A DNA stretch of 64,000 nt from Pusillimonas noertemannii (lineage in GTDB: Bacteria > Pseudomonadota > Gammaproteobacteria > Burkholderiales > Burkholderiaceae_B): positions 1-64,000 of the forward strand of contig NZ_QEKO01000008.1 of NCBI RefSeq assembly GCF_003096595.1, written 5' to 3'. Shown here one piece after another: positions 40,546 to 53,410 of the stretch. The translations under genes and the position numbers were made by a program. Each line of letters opens with the position of its first letter. Position 1 is the stretch's first letter. The notes under the pieces were generated by a model. That model did no database searches. It was not told the origin of the DNA and saw only the letters and a list, made by a program, of their open reading frames with translations.

Positions 40546-43464
40546 ATGTCGAGTAACACCGTCGCCCAGTTCGCAGTCGAGCTGAAAATGCCTGCCAACG
40601 TGCTGCTTGAGCAGTTGCGTGCCGCTGGCGTTGAACTCCAGTCGGTTGACGATGGGGTCACCGACGCAGACAAGGCGAAGCTGCTCGAGTCCCTCCGGCG
40701 CGCCCATGGGGCCTCCGAAGGACAGAAGATCACGCTCACCCGCCGTCAGACCTCCGAGATCCGCCAGGCCGACAGTTCGGGCCGTTCGCGCACCATCCAG
40801 GTCGAGGTGCGCAAGAAGCGCGTGTTCGTCAAGCGCGATCCGGCCGAACTTCTGGCCGAAGCCGCCAAGGCAGAGGCTGCCAAGGCCGAACTCGAACAAG
40901 CCGAGCTGCCCGCCGAGATCGAAGCGCCGGCCGAGCAGGCCAGCCCGTCGGCCGAAGCGCCTGCCGCGGCGATCGAAAGCGCCGCCCAGGCCAGCGAGGC
41001 CCCGGCCGCGAAGCAGGCCGCCGAGCCCGTGCCCGAAGCGCCCGAAGCCGCGCAGGCCCCCGACGTACAGGCCGAGCCTCAGGCTGTCGAGCCCGAAGCC
41101 GCCAAGGCCGAGCCGGTTCAGGCCGCAGAGCCCGAACAGACGCCTGCCGAGCCGGCAGAAGCCGCCGCGCCCGAGGCGTCCGAGCCCGAGCATGCAGAGC
41201 CCGAAGCCGAGGTCGGCGAAGCCGCCCCCGAGGCCGTGGCCGACGAGCCGGCCGAAACCGCCGAAGCCCAGCCGGAGCCTGCCCAGGCAGCATCACAGGA
41301 AGACGACCGCTCTGCGCGCGACGAAGACCGCGAGCGCGCACGCCGTGCCGCCGAGGCCGAGGCAGCAGCCTTGCGCCAGATGCTCAGCCGTCCGCGCAAG
41401 GTGCTCAAGGCGCCCGAGCCCGAGCAGCCCGGCCTGTCGGGCACTTTGCACAAGCCCGCCGGCAAAGGGGCGGCCAAGAAAGACGCCAAGGCCGGTGAAG
41501 TCAAGAAAACCGTCAAGGGTTCCGAGGTCTCCACGGCCTGGAGCGACGACAGCGGCCGCAAGAAGCCCTCTGCGCGCGCCGATGCGGCGCCGTCCAGCCC
41601 CAGCCGCGACGGCTGGCGGGCTGGAGGCAAGTCCGGCAAGGGTTCCCGCGGCGGACGCAACAAGCAGGCCCAGGTCGAGCGCAAAGAGCCTCAGGTCGCC
41701 GAGTTCATCGCCCGCGAAGTGCACGTGCCCGAGACCATCACGGTGGCCGATCTCGCCCACAAGATGTCGGTCAAGGCGGCCGAGGTCATCAAGCATCTCA
41801 TGAAGCTGGGCCAGATGGTTACTATCAACCAGGTGCTTGACCAGGAAACGGCCATGATCGTGGTCGAAGAACTCGGCCACACCGCCATTGCAGCCAAGCT
41901 CGACGACCCCGAGGCCTTCCTCGACGTCGCCGAAAGCGAGCTGGGCGAAGTCGAGGCCCTGCCGCGCGCGCCGGTCGTAACCGTCATGGGCCACGTCGAC
42001 CACGGCAAGACCTCGCTGCTCGACTATATCCGCCGCGCCAAGGTTGCGTCCGGCGAAGCGGGCGGCATTACGCAGCACATCGGCGCCTATAGCGTCAAGA
42101 CCGACCGCGGCGTCGTCACCTTCCTCGACACCCCGGGCCACGAAGCGTTTACCGCCATGCGGGCGCGGGGCGCCAAGGCGACCGACATCGTCATTCTGGT
42201 GGTGGCCGCCGACGACGGCGTCATGCCGCAAACCAAAGAGGCCATCCACCACGCCAAGGCCGCGGGTGTGCCGCTGGTCGTGGCCATCAACAAGATAGAC
42301 AAGCCCGAAGCCAATTCCGAGCGGGTCAAGCAAGAGCTCGTGGCCGAAGAGGTCGTGCCCGAGGAATACGGCGGCGACGTGCCTTTTGTGCCGGTATCGG
42401 CCAAAACAGGCCAGGGCATCGACGATCTGCTCGAGAACGTATTGCTGCAGGCCGAAATGCTCGAGCTCACCGCCCCGATCGATGCGCCCGCCAAGGGCAT
42501 CGTCATCGAGGCAAGGCTCGACAAGGGCCGCGGCCCCGTGGCCACCATTCTGGTGCAAAGCGGCACGCTGTCGCGCGGCGACGCCGTGCTGGCCGGCGCC
42601 AGCTTCGGCCGTGTGCGCGCCATGCTCAACGAGAACGGCAAGCCGGTCAACAGCGCCGGCCCCGCCACCCCGGTCGAAATCCAGGGCCTTACCGAAGTCC
42701 CCGCGGCGGGCGACGAGGTCATTGCCATGGCCGATGAACGCAAGGCGCGCGAAATCGCGCTGTTCCGCCAGGGCAAGTTCCGCGACGTCAAGCTGGCGCG
42801 CCAGCAGGCGGCCAAGCTCGAGTCCATGTTCGACAACATCGGCGAGGGCACGCAAACGCTGGCGCTCATAGTCAAGACCGACGTGCAGGGTTCGCAAGAG
42901 GCTCTGGTGCAGTCGCTGCTCAAGCTGTCCACCGACGAAGTCCGCGTCCAGGTGGTGCACGCGGCGGTGGGCGGCATTTCCGAAAGCGACGTCAACCTGG
43001 CCATCGCCTCGCATGCCGTCATCATCGGCTTCAACGTACGCGCCGAGCAAAGCGCCAAGAAGCTTGCCGAAAGCAATGGCATCGACCTGCGCTACTACAA
43101 CATCATCTATGACGCCATCGACGATGTGCGCAACGCGATGTCCGGCATGCTGGCGCCCGAGAAGCGTGAAGAAGTCATCGGCATGGTCGAGATCCGCGAG
43201 GTGTTCAGCGTGTCGCGCATCGGCAATATCGCCGGCTGCATGGTCACCGACGGCGTCGTTCGCCGCGACTCGCAGGTTCGCCTGCTGCGCAATCACGTCG
43301 TGCACTGGACAGGCCACATCGATTCCCTGCGCCGCTTCAAGGACGACGTCAAAGAGGTCAAGTCGGGCTTCGACTGCGGTATCACCCTCAAGGGCAACAA
43401 CGATATCGAAGTCGGCGACCAGCTTGAAATCTTCGAAATCAAAGAGTTTGCGCGGGCGCTGTAA
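40546..43464 (+). CDS. infB: Translation initiation factor IF-2
   Basis: This 972-residue GTPase brings initiator tRNA to the ribosome. It has an N-terminal IF2_N domain (about 1-55), a long Ala/Glu/Pro-rich linker (about 105-290), a second IF2_N-like segment (about 385-440), and the G domain with GHVDHGKT at 482-489, DTPGHEAF and NKID. Domains II, III and IV follow, ending in [12 protein letters not shown]. The linker is unusually acidic and repetitive but of a type common in betaproteobacteria. The initiator tRNA it binds is encoded 5 kb upstream. Confidence 0.97.
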   Translation: MSSNTVAQFAVELKMPANVLLEQLRAAGVELQSVDDGVTDADKAKLLESLRRAHGASEGQKITLTRRQTSEIRQADSSGRSRTIQVEVRKKRVFVKRDPAELLAEAAKAEAAKAELEQAELPAEIEAPAEQASPSAEAPAAAIESAAQASEAPAAKQAAEPVPEAPEAAQAPDVQAEPQAVEPEAAKAEPVQAAEPEQTPAEPAEAAAPEASEPEHAEPEAEVGEAAPEAVADEPAETAEAQPEPAQAASQEDDRSARDEDRERARRAAEAEAAALRQMLSRPRKVLKAPEPEQPGLSGTLHKPAGKGAAKKDAKAGEVKKTVKGSEVSTAWSDDSGRKKPSARADAAPSSPSRDGWRAGGKSGKGSRGGRNKQAQVERKEPQVAEFIAREVHVPETITVADLAHKMSVKAAEVIKHLMKLGQMVTINQVLDQETAMIVVEELGHTAIAAKLDDPEAFLDVAESELGEVEALPRAPVVTVMGHVDHGKTSLLDYIRRAKVASGEAGGITQHIGAYSVKTDRGVVTFLDTPGHEAFTAMRARGAKATDIVILVVAADDGVMPQTKEAIHHAKAAGVPLVVAINKIDKPEANSERVKQELVAEEVVPEEYGGDVPFVPVSAKTGQGIDDLLENVLLQAEMLELTAPIDAPAKGIVIEARLDKGRGPVATILVQSGTLSRGDAVLAGASFGRVRAMLNENGKPVNSAGPATPVEIQGLTEVPAAGDEVIAMADERKAREIALFRQGKFRDVKLARQQAAKLESMFDNIGEGTQTLALIVKTDVQGSQEALVQSLLKLSTDEVRVQVVHAAVGGISESDVNLAIASHAVIIGFNVRAEQSAKKLAESNGIDLRYYNIIYDAIDDVRNAMSGMLAPEKREEVIGMVEIREVFSVSRIGNIAGCMVTDGVVRRDSQVRLLRNHVVHWTGHIDSLRRFKDDVKEVKSGFDCGITLKGNNDIEVGDQLEIFEIKEFARAL

Positions 43465-43466
43465 AA

Positions 43467-43880
43467 ATGGGTCGACACAAGTCCAAACCGAATCCGGGCC
43501 GCAATACGCGGCTGGCCGACCAGATCCAGAAGGATCTGGCCGGCCTCATCCAGCGCGAAATAGACATCTCGCGTGCCGGTTTGGTCACCCTTACCGGCGT
43601 GGATCTGTCGGCCGACTACGCCCATGCCAAGGTTCACTTCACGGTCATGGGCGCCGAGCCCGAGGCCGCCCAGGCGGCGCTGAACGAAAAGGCCGGATGG
43701 CTGCATTCGCTGCTGTTCAAGATGCTGCACATCCATACCGTGCCCACATTGCACTTCGTCCATGATGCGCAGCTGGTGCGGGGCATCGAGCTCTCGCGCC
43801 TTATCGACGAGGCGAACCGGCCGCAAAGCTATTCCGCTTCCGAGCCGGCCGAACCCGAGGACCCCGACGAGCGCTCCTGA
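43467..43880 (+). CDS. rbfA: Ribosome-binding factor A
   Basis: This 137-residue KH-like factor helps mature the 16S rRNA 5-prime end and aids cold adaptation. Family blocks are [20 protein letters not shown] and [18 protein letters not shown]. It starts 2 bases after infB and precedes truB by 36 bases. The C terminus is short and acidic. Confidence 0.94.
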   Translation: MGRHKSKPNPGRNTRLADQIQKDLAGLIQREIDISRAGLVTLTGVDLSADYAHAKVHFTVMGAEPEAAQAALNEKAGWLHSLLFKMLHIHTVPTLHFVHDAQLVRGIELSRLIDEANRPQSYSASEPAEPEDPDERS

Positions 43881-43916
43881 TGGAGCCGTCGTTGCTGTTC
43901 AAAGAGAGACGAGACG

Positions 43917-44668
43917 ATGGCTTCCCGACGCGGGCAGATGCTCGATGGTGTCTTGTTGCTGGACAAACCCGAAGGCTTGTCGAGTAATCACGCCCTGCAA
44001 AGGGCCAAGCGGGCGCTCGATGCCCGCAAGGCCGGGCACACCGGTACGCTCGACCCCTTTGCGACCGGCCTGCTGGTTTGCTGTCTGGGCCGGGCCACCA
44101 AGATTTCGTCGGCCATGCTCGAGGCCGACAAGGTCTATGAAGCCACCGTGCGCCTGGGCGAGGAAACCGATTCGGGCGATCTGACAGGCCATATTGTGTT
44201 TCAAGAGCCGTCCGACGCCGAGCCTGTCGCACAATCGCGGTTCGAGGCGGTGCTGGAGCAGTTCCGCGGGCCCATCGAGCAGATCCCGCCCATGCATTCG
44301 GCGCTCAAGCGCGACGGCAAGCCGCTGTACGAGTATGCGCGGCAGGGCATCGAGCTCGAGCGCCCGCCCCGGCAGGTGACGATATATCGCCTGGAGCTCC
44401 TAAGTTTCGACGGCCGTGATGCACGTGTTTTGGTGCATTGCAGCAAAGGTACTTACATCCGTACCCTGGCACAGGACATCGGCCGCGCGCTGGGTTGCGG
44501 CGCCCATCTTGCCGCCTTGCGGCGCACCCAGGTCGGGCCGTTCCGGCTCGACGACGGGGTGGGCCTGGAGACGCTGCAGCAAATGTCCGAACCCCAATCC
44601 GTGCTGATCGCGCCCCAGGACCTGCCCCCTGGCTTGTGGCCGGAAAATCTCAAATCAAAGGATCAACT

Positions 44669-44672
<4 letters not shown>
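43917..44672 (+). CDS. truB: tRNA pseudouridine-55 synthase TruB
   Basis: This 251-residue enzyme makes pseudouridine at position 55 in the T-loop of tRNAs. The catalytic residue is Asp46 in [25 protein letters not shown] and Y/K-containing blocks of the family follow. It is shorter than the E. coli enzyme (about 314 residues), lacking most of the C-terminal extension, a recognised short form. Its TGA overlaps the typA ATG. Confidence 0.94.
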
Positions 44673-46489
<1,817 letters not shown>

Positions 46490-46516
46490 GTCGCTGAAAG
46501 CGCTGCGATTCCGCAG

Positions 46517-46553
46517 AAAAAATGGCACGGCTTGCGAGTCGTGCCATTTTTTT
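46517..46553 (+). terminator. Intrinsic terminator after typA
   Basis: ATGGCACG pairs with CGTGCCAT around a 10-base loop and is flanked by A- and T-runs (seven Ts). It ends the rimP-to-typA operon. Confidence 0.9.
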
Positions 46554-46689
46554 ATCGTAGGGCTGCGCTTTCCGGATAGCAAAGGGCGCTTGCGGGATAG
46601 CCGCCGCGCTTCAGCTGTCCATAATGGTCTGTAAACAATCCTTAATCAAAAAACAGCCCGTTCCACCGTAACGGGAAAGGAGACAGACC

Positions 46690-47478
46690 ATGGACGGAAT
46701 CAAGGACAAGGTGGCCATCGTCACCGGCGGCGCGACCATCATCGGCGCGGCCGTTGCCGCGGCACTGCATGCGGGCGGCGCGCGGGTGGTCATTGCCGAT
46801 ATCGATAAAGAGGGCGGTGAGCGCGTGGCGGCCGGCCTGGGCGAGGGCGCACGCTTCATCGCCACCGACATCACCGACGACGCGCAGATCGAGGCCTGCG
46901 TGTCAGGCACCGTTGCAGCGCACGGCGGCGTGGATATTCTCGTAAACCTGGCCTGCAGCTATGTCGACGACGGCCTGGAATCGACCCGCCAGGACTGGAA
47001 CCAGAGCCTGGCCGTGAACGTGGTGGGCGCTGTGATGATGAGCAAGGCATGTCGGCCCCACATGATCGCCCGGGGCGGCGGCGCCATCGTGAACTTCAGC
47101 AGCATCAGCGCCAAGGTCGCCCAGACGGGCCGTTGGCTGTATCCCGTGGGCAAGGCCGCGGTCGCGCAACTGACGCGCAGCATGGCCATGGACCTGGCCG
47201 GCGACGGCATACGGGTGAACTCGGTGTCGCCGGGCTGGACCTGGTCGCGGGTCATGGACGAGCTGTCGCAGGGCAATCGCGCCAAGACCGACAAGGTGGC
47301 CGCGCCCTTCCACATGCTGGGCAGGGTGGGCGACCCCGAAGAGGTGGCCCAGGGCGTGGTCTTCCTGTGTTCGGCCCAGGCGTCCTTCATTACCGGCGCC
47401 GACCTGCCCATCGACGGCGGCTACAGCGCCATGGGGCCCGAGCAGGGAGTTCCCGCCATTCCGCTGCTTGCGCAGTAG
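46690..47478 (+). CDS. SDR-family oxidoreductase
   Basis: This 262-residue short-chain dehydrogenase has the cofactor motif TGGATIIG (12-19), NLACS where most SDRs have NNAG (86-90), and catalytic Ser138, Tyr151 and Lys155 (YPVGK). Acidic Asp37 and Asp39 at the end of beta-2 favour NAD. The C-terminal ITGADLPIDGGYS block is normal. AAGGAGACAGACC lies directly before the ATG. Substrate is unknown; the next gene encodes a flavin monooxygenase, so the pair probably oxidises the same compound. Confidence 0.85.
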   Translation: MDGIKDKVAIVTGGATIIGAAVAAALHAGGARVVIADIDKEGGERVAAGLGEGARFIATDITDDAQIEACVSGTVAAHGGVDILVNLACSYVDDGLESTRQDWNQSLAVNVVGAVMMSKACRPHMIARGGGAIVNFSSISAKVAQTGRWLYPVGKAAVAQLTRSMAMDLAGDGIRVNSVSPGWTWSRVMDELSQGNRAKTDKVAAPFHMLGRVGDPEEVAQGVVFLCSAQASFITGADLPIDGGYSAMGPEQGVPAIPLLAQ

Positions 47479-47556
47479 GCGTCGTCCTTGCCCTGCATGG
47501 GCCACGGCATCCCCGGCCAAGGCCGGTGGACACATAAAAGAAATCAGGAGACAGAC

Positions 47557-49092
47557 ATGAAGATCGCGATCATAGGCGCAGGTTTCGGGGGCCTGGCTTC
47601 GGCCAAGGTATTGTCGCAGTTCGGCCACGAGGTGACCCTGTTCGAGAAGGCGCCCGACGTAGGCGGCGTGTGGAGCGCCACGCGGCGCTATCCGGGCCTG
47701 CGCACCCAGAACAACAAGGGCACGTACTGCTATACCGATTTTCCCATGCCGGCGTCCTACCCCGAATGGCCTTCGGGCGCCCAGGTGCAGCAGTACCTTG
47801 AAGACTACGCACGTCATTTCGACCTTAACGGCTCCATACGCCTGAACACCGAGGTAATGTCCGCTGAACCCACCGCCCGCGACGGGTGGCGCCTGACCCT
47901 GCGCAATGCGCAGACGGGTGAAACAAGCGATCACGAGACCGACACTTTGGTGGTGGCCAACGGCATCTTCTCCGAACCTTTCATTCCTCCGTATGAGGGC
48001 CGCGAGGCTTTCGAGGCTGCCGGCGGACGCCTGTGCGCGACGTCCGACTTCCGCGACCTGGAGCAGGCGCGCGGCAAGCATGTGTTGGTGGTGGGCTACG
48101 GCAAGTCGTCCTGCGACGTGGCGGCGGCCGTGGGCGAGGTGGCCATGTCCACCAAGGTGATCGCCCGCGAGCTTTTGTGGAAAATGCCGCGCAAGATCAT
48201 GAATGTGCTCAACTACAAGTACCTGATGCTGACCCGCATGGGCGAGGGCCTGTTTCCGTACATCGAGCAGCGGGGCTTCGAGCGCTTCCTGCACGGGCCC
48301 GGCAAGGGCGTGCGAGACAGCATGATCAAGTCGCTGCAGTCGGTCGCAACGCGCCAGTTGAAGCTCGAGAAGCTGGGCCTCGTGCCCGAAGGCACCTTCG
48401 ACCGCATCGCCCGCAGCACGGTCAGCCTGGCTACCGACAGCCTGTATCGCCAGGTCGAAGAGGGGCGCAGCGAAGTGGTGCGCGACTGCGAGATCGTCCG
48501 CCTGGGCCAGGACCGGGGGCAGCCGATAGCCGAACTGAGCGACGGCCGCAAGGTGCCCGCCGAAATCGTGATCTGCGGCACCGGGTTCAAGCAGGTGGTG
48601 CCCTTCTTTTCAGAGGCGCTGCAGCAGAGGCTGACCGATGACGAAGGCAACTTCATGCTGTACCGCCAGATCCAGCCCCTGGAGATTCCCAACCTGTTCT
48701 TCTGCGGCTATAACTCGTCGTTCTACAGCCCCCTGAGCGCCGAGGTGGCCGCCTTGTGGATCGCGGCCTATACGATGGGGGAAATAAGCCTTCCGCCGCT
48801 CGAAGAAAGGCGTACCCATGTGCGCAAGCGCCTGCGCTGGATGCAGGAGCGCACCGAGGGCAAGCATGCGCGCGGCACCAACATCATTCCGTTCTCGATG
48901 CACAACATCGACGAAATGCTGAATGAAATGGGCCTTAACGTATCGGCATTCACGCGCTTCAAGCAGTGGCTGCTGCCCACCAATGCCAACGATTATCGGT
49001 CAGTGACGCGGGTGCTGTTGAAGCGCCAGCGGATGCGGGGCCGGACGGCTGAACAGCACGCTCCCGACCTGCGTGGGCGATCGGCTGTTTGA
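47557..49092 (+). CDS. Flavin-containing monooxygenase-like protein
   Basis: This 511-residue FAD/NADPH protein has an N-terminal GAGFGG (7-12) and a second dinucleotide motif GYGKSSCDVA near residue 190. Conserved FMO features include PDVGGVW and the late CGTGF block. The expected BVMO/FMO fingerprint FxGxxxHxxx(W/Y) is not visible before the second Rossmann motif, where ATSDFRDLE occurs instead. It may be a divergent monooxygenase or a related dehydrogenase. It uses the same AGGAGACAGAC leader as the SDR gene 78 bases upstream, suggesting one transcript. Confidence 0.82.
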   Translation: MKIAIIGAGFGGLASAKVLSQFGHEVTLFEKAPDVGGVWSATRRYPGLRTQNNKGTYCYTDFPMPASYPEWPSGAQVQQYLEDYARHFDLNGSIRLNTEVMSAEPTARDGWRLTLRNAQTGETSDHETDTLVVANGIFSEPFIPPYEGREAFEAAGGRLCATSDFRDLEQARGKHVLVVGYGKSSCDVAAAVGEVAMSTKVIARELLWKMPRKIMNVLNYKYLMLTRMGEGLFPYIEQRGFERFLHGPGKGVRDSMIKSLQSVATRQLKLEKLGLVPEGTFDRIARSTVSLATDSLYRQVEEGRSEVVRDCEIVRLGQDRGQPIAELSDGRKVPAEIVICGTGFKQVVPFFSEALQQRLTDDEGNFMLYRQIQPLEIPNLFFCGYNSSFYSPLSAEVAALWIAAYTMGEISLPPLEERRTHVRKRLRWMQERTEGKHARGTNIIPFSMHNIDEMLNEMGLNVSAFTRFKQWLLPTNANDYRSVTRVLLKRQRMRGRTAEQHAPDLRGRSAV

Positions 49093-49122
49093 GGCCTTGT
49101 GACGGTGGCGGCAAAGGCGGGC

Positions 49123-50133
49123 TCAGCAAGAGCGGGGCGCCGCCGTCTGGGTTGGGGTTTCGCCGAATTGCCTGCGATAGGCCTGGGTGAAGTGTCCCAG
49201 ATGGGTGAAGCCGGCCTCGAGCGCCACGCGCGTGATGCTGACGGGTTCGGCATGGGCACGGGCTCGCAGCAGCCGCTCGTGGACCTTCTGCAGGCGCACC
49301 AGGCGCAAGAAGCTCATGGGCGACATGCCTTTGTGCTGCTGGAAGCCCTTGTGCAGGCTGCGGGCGCTGATGGCGGCGTGGCCGGCCAGGGCCTCGATGG
49401 TGATGGGCTGGGCATAGTGAGCCAGGATGTAGTCTTCGGCGCGCTGCACGTAATGGCTGGGAGGCGCCTGTACGGGCTGGGCCAGGGCTTCGGTGTAGTT
49501 GTGCGGGTGCTGGGCCAGCAGCGTGGCCACCAGCAGCTGCTCGACTTGCTGCCCTATAAGGGCGTGGCCCGCCGCCTCGTCGGCAAAGGCCGACGAGGCG
49601 AGAAACTGCACCAGGGACTGCCAGGCCGCGCCTTGCGGGCTGCGAAGGTTCATGCCCAGCTGGAATTCGATGGGACGGGGCAGGGCGTGCCCCAATTGGG
49701 CGCCGCAGGCCGCCTCGAGCGCCGCGCGTTCGAGGCGGATGATGAGCTGGTCGCACTGGCCTTGCCAGCGCATGTGCAGCGGCAGCGAAGGGGTAAGCAC
49801 CGAGGCGGTGTGCGGCCCCGAAGTGATCTGTTGGTCGCCGCAGCGGATCTGGGCGCTGCCCCGCATGGGCATCTGCACCAGCAGGAAGTCGCCGAGGCAG
49901 TCGGGCTCTATGCTGACGTCGGCCCCGTAGCAAAGCCGGTTGATCGAGGCCTTGCCCAACGGAAGATGGTCCATGAAGGCATCGAGCTTCTGGCGCCTGC
50001 CAAGCACGTCGAGATCGTGGGGCTTGAAGACCCTGCTGACGGTGCTGCGGGTTTCGTCGAGGTCGTGCGAATGAAAGAGGCGAAGCGCAAGGGCATCGCG
50101 GGGTGCGATGGGGGGTGGGGACGGCAAGTTCAT
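49123..50133 (-). CDS. AraC-family transcriptional regulator
   Basis: This 336-residue regulator has an N-terminal cupin-like AraC-binding domain (about 25-200) and a C-terminal double helix-turn-helix (about 235-330: ITIEALAGHAAISARSLHKG and RVALEAGFTHLGHFTQAYR). The start at 50133 is preceded by GGAGG at 10 bases, and upstream in-frame residues lie in the promoter region. It is convergent with the monooxygenase gene and divergent from the hydrolase gene, so it likely controls this catabolic cluster. Confidence 0.88.
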   Translation of the reverse strand: MNLPSPPPIAPRDALALRLFHSHDLDETRSTVSRVFKPHDLDVLGRRQKLDAFMDHLPLGKASINRLCYGADVSIEPDCLGDFLLVQMPMRGSAQIRCGDQQITSGPHTASVLTPSLPLHMRWQGQCDQLIIRLERAALEAACGAQLGHALPRPIEFQLGMNLRSPQGAAWQSLVQFLASSAFADEAAGHALIGQQVEQLLVATLLAQHPHNYTEALAQPVQAPPSHYVQRAEDYILAHYAQPITIEALAGHAAISARSLHKGFQQHKGMSPMSFLRLVRLQKVHERLLRARAHAEPVSITRVALEAGFTHLGHFTQAYRRQFGETPTQTAAPRSC

Positions 50134-50315
50134 GGAAGCAGACCTCCAGGGAACGGTCGCACCATACGGACCAAGGGCGCGTAAACGCGCAGATGACTGC
50201 ACGGATTATTTAAGTTTAAACTAAGTATCGATAAAAACCATACATAAAAACCCCGGGGGCGCCGATTGCAAAGCACCCTTATCCTTATCCTACAAAATCT
50301 ATGACGGAGACCGCA

Positions 50316-51095
<780 letters not shown>

Positions 51096-51132
51096 GCCGC
51101 GGTACGGCGCCGATAAAAACAAAGGAGATCGC

Positions 51133-52722
51133 ATGAACAAGACCGAAGCCCAGATCATCGTAGTCGGCAGCGGCATGAACTCGCTGGTCTGCGCTGCGCT
51201 GCTCGCCAAACGGGGCAAGTCGGTGCTGGTGCTTGAACGCAACGACAGGGCAGGGGGGTGCATACGCACCGAAGAGCTCTTTCCCGGCTTCCAGCACGAG
51301 GTCTTGTCCTCTTGGTACCCCTTGTTCATGGGCGGCGCCGCCTATCCCGAACTCAAGGACGACCTGGCGAGCCTGGGGGTCGAGTTCGTATCCAATGGTT
51401 ACACCACCGGCGTGGCCCTGCCCGACGGCCGCACGCTTGCCCTGCGCCAGGACATCGACGATGCCGTGCGCCGCATCGAGGCCGTGGCCCCGGGCGACGG
51501 CCAGGCCTTTGGCGCCATGGCGGGCCAGCTGTTCGGCAAGGATGCCGCGCTTACCTTCGGCCTGCTGGGCAACTCTCCGTACGACTGGAAAACGGGCCGC
51601 CTGCTGTTCTCGGAATGGCGCAAGCGCGGCAACGACGGCTTGCTGGGTTTTGCCGCCGAATCGCTCGAAAGCTTCCGGCGCTGGGGGCAGCGCACCCTTT
51701 CGTCCGATCTTAGTCGCGCCATGATCAGCCCCTGGGTGCTGCACACCGGCCTGGGCCCCGACGACGCCACTTCGGCACTGATCGGCAAGCTTACCTTTGC
51801 GGCCGTGGTGGCGGGCGGCATGCCCGTGGTCAAGGGCGGCAGTCAGAAGCTGGTGCAAGCCATGCAGGCGCTGATCGAGCGCCATGGCGGGCAGGTGCTT
51901 ACCGGCGTCGATGTCACCGAGGTGATCATATCGGGCGATCGCGCCACGGGCGTCAAGGCCGGCGGCACCACCTATACCGCCTCGCAGGCCGTTGTGTGCA
52001 ACGTTACCCCGCCCCAGCTGTATGGCCGCCTGCTGCCCCAGGCGCCCGAGGCGGTGCGCGGCCGTGCCCAGGCCTACGCCTTCGGGCGGGGCTGCATGCA
52101 GATCCATTTCGCCCTGAACGGCCCCGCACCCTGGCGCGATCCCGAAATGCTCAAGGTGCCCCTGGTCCACCTGGCCGACAGCATGGAATCCGTCTGCATG
52201 TCGGTCACCGAGGCCAATAACGGCCTGCTGCCGCGCACGCCCACCGTGGCCGTGGGACAGCCCGTTGCGGTCGATCCCTCGCGGGCGCCCGAGGGCAAAT
52301 GGATACTATGGCTGCAACTGCAAGAAATGCCTTCGCACCTGAAGGGCGATGCGGCGGGCCAGATCGAAGTGCCGCCAGACGGCCAGTGGAACGACGCCGT
52401 GCGCGAGGCCATGGCCGACCGCGTGCAGGCCCGCCTCGAAACCGTGCTGCCCGGGCTTTCAAGCCTCGTCATCGGGCGCCGCGCATACTCTCCGGGCGAT
52501 CTTCAGGCCATGAACTGCAATCTGGTCGGGGGCGACCCTTATTCGGGCATATGCTCGCCCGACCAGTTCTTCTGGCTGCGGCCGTTTGCCGGCGCCAACG
52601 GGGCCAAGGCGCATAAAACACCCTACAAGAACGTATTCCATATCGGCGCCTCGACCCACCCCGGTCCCGGCCTGGGCGGTGGTTCGGGCTATCTGGTTGC
52701 CCAGGCGCTGACGCGCAAATAG
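51133..52722 (+). CDS. FAD-dependent oxidoreductase (CrtI/PYROXD2-like)
   Basis: This 529-residue protein has an N-terminal FAD-binding block (VVGSGMNSLVCAALLAKRG...LERNDRAGGCIRTEE) and the C-terminal HIGASTHPGPGLGGGSGY block typical of phytoene-desaturase-type amine-oxidase-superfamily proteins. No carotenoid genes accompany it, so it is not annotated as CrtI. It probably dehydrogenates or oxidises a product of the neighbouring enzymes. AAAGGAG lies 6 bases before the ATG. It ends the cluster, 4 bases from the convergent LOG gene. Confidence 0.83.
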   Translation: MNKTEAQIIVVGSGMNSLVCAALLAKRGKSVLVLERNDRAGGCIRTEELFPGFQHEVLSSWYPLFMGGAAYPELKDDLASLGVEFVSNGYTTGVALPDGRTLALRQDIDDAVRRIEAVAPGDGQAFGAMAGQLFGKDAALTFGLLGNSPYDWKTGRLLFSEWRKRGNDGLLGFAAESLESFRRWGQRTLSSDLSRAMISPWVLHTGLGPDDATSALIGKLTFAAVVAGGMPVVKGGSQKLVQAMQALIERHGGQVLTGVDVTEVIISGDRATGVKAGGTTYTASQAVVCNVTPPQLYGRLLPQAPEAVRGRAQAYAFGRGCMQIHFALNGPAPWRDPEMLKVPLVHLADSMESVCMSVTEANNGLLPRTPTVAVGQPVAVDPSRAPEGKWILWLQLQEMPSHLKGDAAGQIEVPPDGQWNDAVREAMADRVQARLETVLPGLSSLVIGRRAYSPGDLQAMNCNLVGGDPYSGICSPDQFFWLRPFAGANGAKAHKTPYKNVFHIGASTHPGPGLGGGSGYLVAQALTRK

Positions 52723-52726
52723 TTTT

Positions 52727-53410
52727 TTATTCGGTGGGAAGCACAGCGCCGCGGCCCAGGTGCTCGGCGTAATCAGAGCAGAAGGCCTCGATATGCTGCA
52801 TGACCTCGTCGACATCGTCGCTGATGGTGACCAGCTCGAGGTCGTTGGGGCCGATAAGCTTGTGGGTAAGCAGTTGCTGCCTCATCCAGTCGAACAGCCC
52901 GTTCCAGAACTCGACGCCCATCAGCACGATGGGTGCGGGCGGAACCTTGCGCGTCTGCACCAGCGTCATGACCTCGAAGAGTTCGTCGAGCGTCCCGAAG
53001 CCGCCCGGCATGGCAATATAGGCCGCGCTGTGCATGAAGAAGGTGGCCTTGCGCGAATAGAAGTATTCGAACTGCAGGCTATGGGTCTGGTAGCGGTTGT
53101 TGGTGGTCTCGCGGGGCAGGCTGATGTTCAGGCCTATACTGGTGCCTCCGGCGGTGAAGGCGCCCTTGTTGGCGGCCTCCATGATGCCCGGGCCGCCCCC
53201 GGCAATAACCGGCAGGCCCGCCTGGGCCAGGCGCTGGCCCAGTTGTTCGGACAATGCGTAGTAGGGCGAATCGGGCTTGATGCGGGCGCTGCCAAAAATG
53301 CTGACACCCCAGCCCACCTGCTGCAGCGTGTCGGCGGCGGCCTGCATCTCTGACATAATCTCGGGAATCTGCTTTGCCGCCGATGCGCGCACTATTTTAT
53401 TTACTGTCAT
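52727..53410 (-). CDS. LOG-family protein (TIGR00730, phosphoribohydrolase type)
   Basis: This 227-residue Rossmann-like protein has GGGPGIMEAANKGA (about 76-89) and PGGFGTLDELFE (about 139-150), the signature of the LOG/lysine-decarboxylase-like family that releases cytokinin-type bases from nucleotide monophosphates. The physiological substrate in this bacterium is unknown. The outer ATG shares CATG with the polA ATG; a second in-frame ATG (53356, MSEMQAAADTL) may be the real start because the intervening DNA is AT-rich and probably holds the polA promoter. Confidence 0.85.
   Translation of the reverse strand: MTVNKIVRASAAKQIPEIMSEMQAAADTLQQVGWGVSIFGSARIKPDSPYYALSEQLGQRLAQAGLPVIAGGGPGIMEAANKGAFTAGGTSIGLNISLPRETTNNRYQTHSLQFEYFYSRKATFFMHSAAYIAMPGGFGTLDELFEVMTLVQTRKVPPAPIVLMGVEFWNGLFDWMRQQLLTHKLIGPNDLELVTISDDVDEVMQHIEAFCSDYAEHLGRGAVLPTE

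Noticed and set aside
41293-43317. A 674-codon minus-strand frame opposite infB
   Set aside because: It mirrors the IF-2 G domain region and has no recognisable protein family.
50200-50300. GTTTAAAC palindrome and repeated TTATCC units before the hydrolase gene as AraC sites
   Set aside because: AraC operators are usually longer direct repeats and the spacing to a promoter is unclear; the evidence is too weak to list as a feature.
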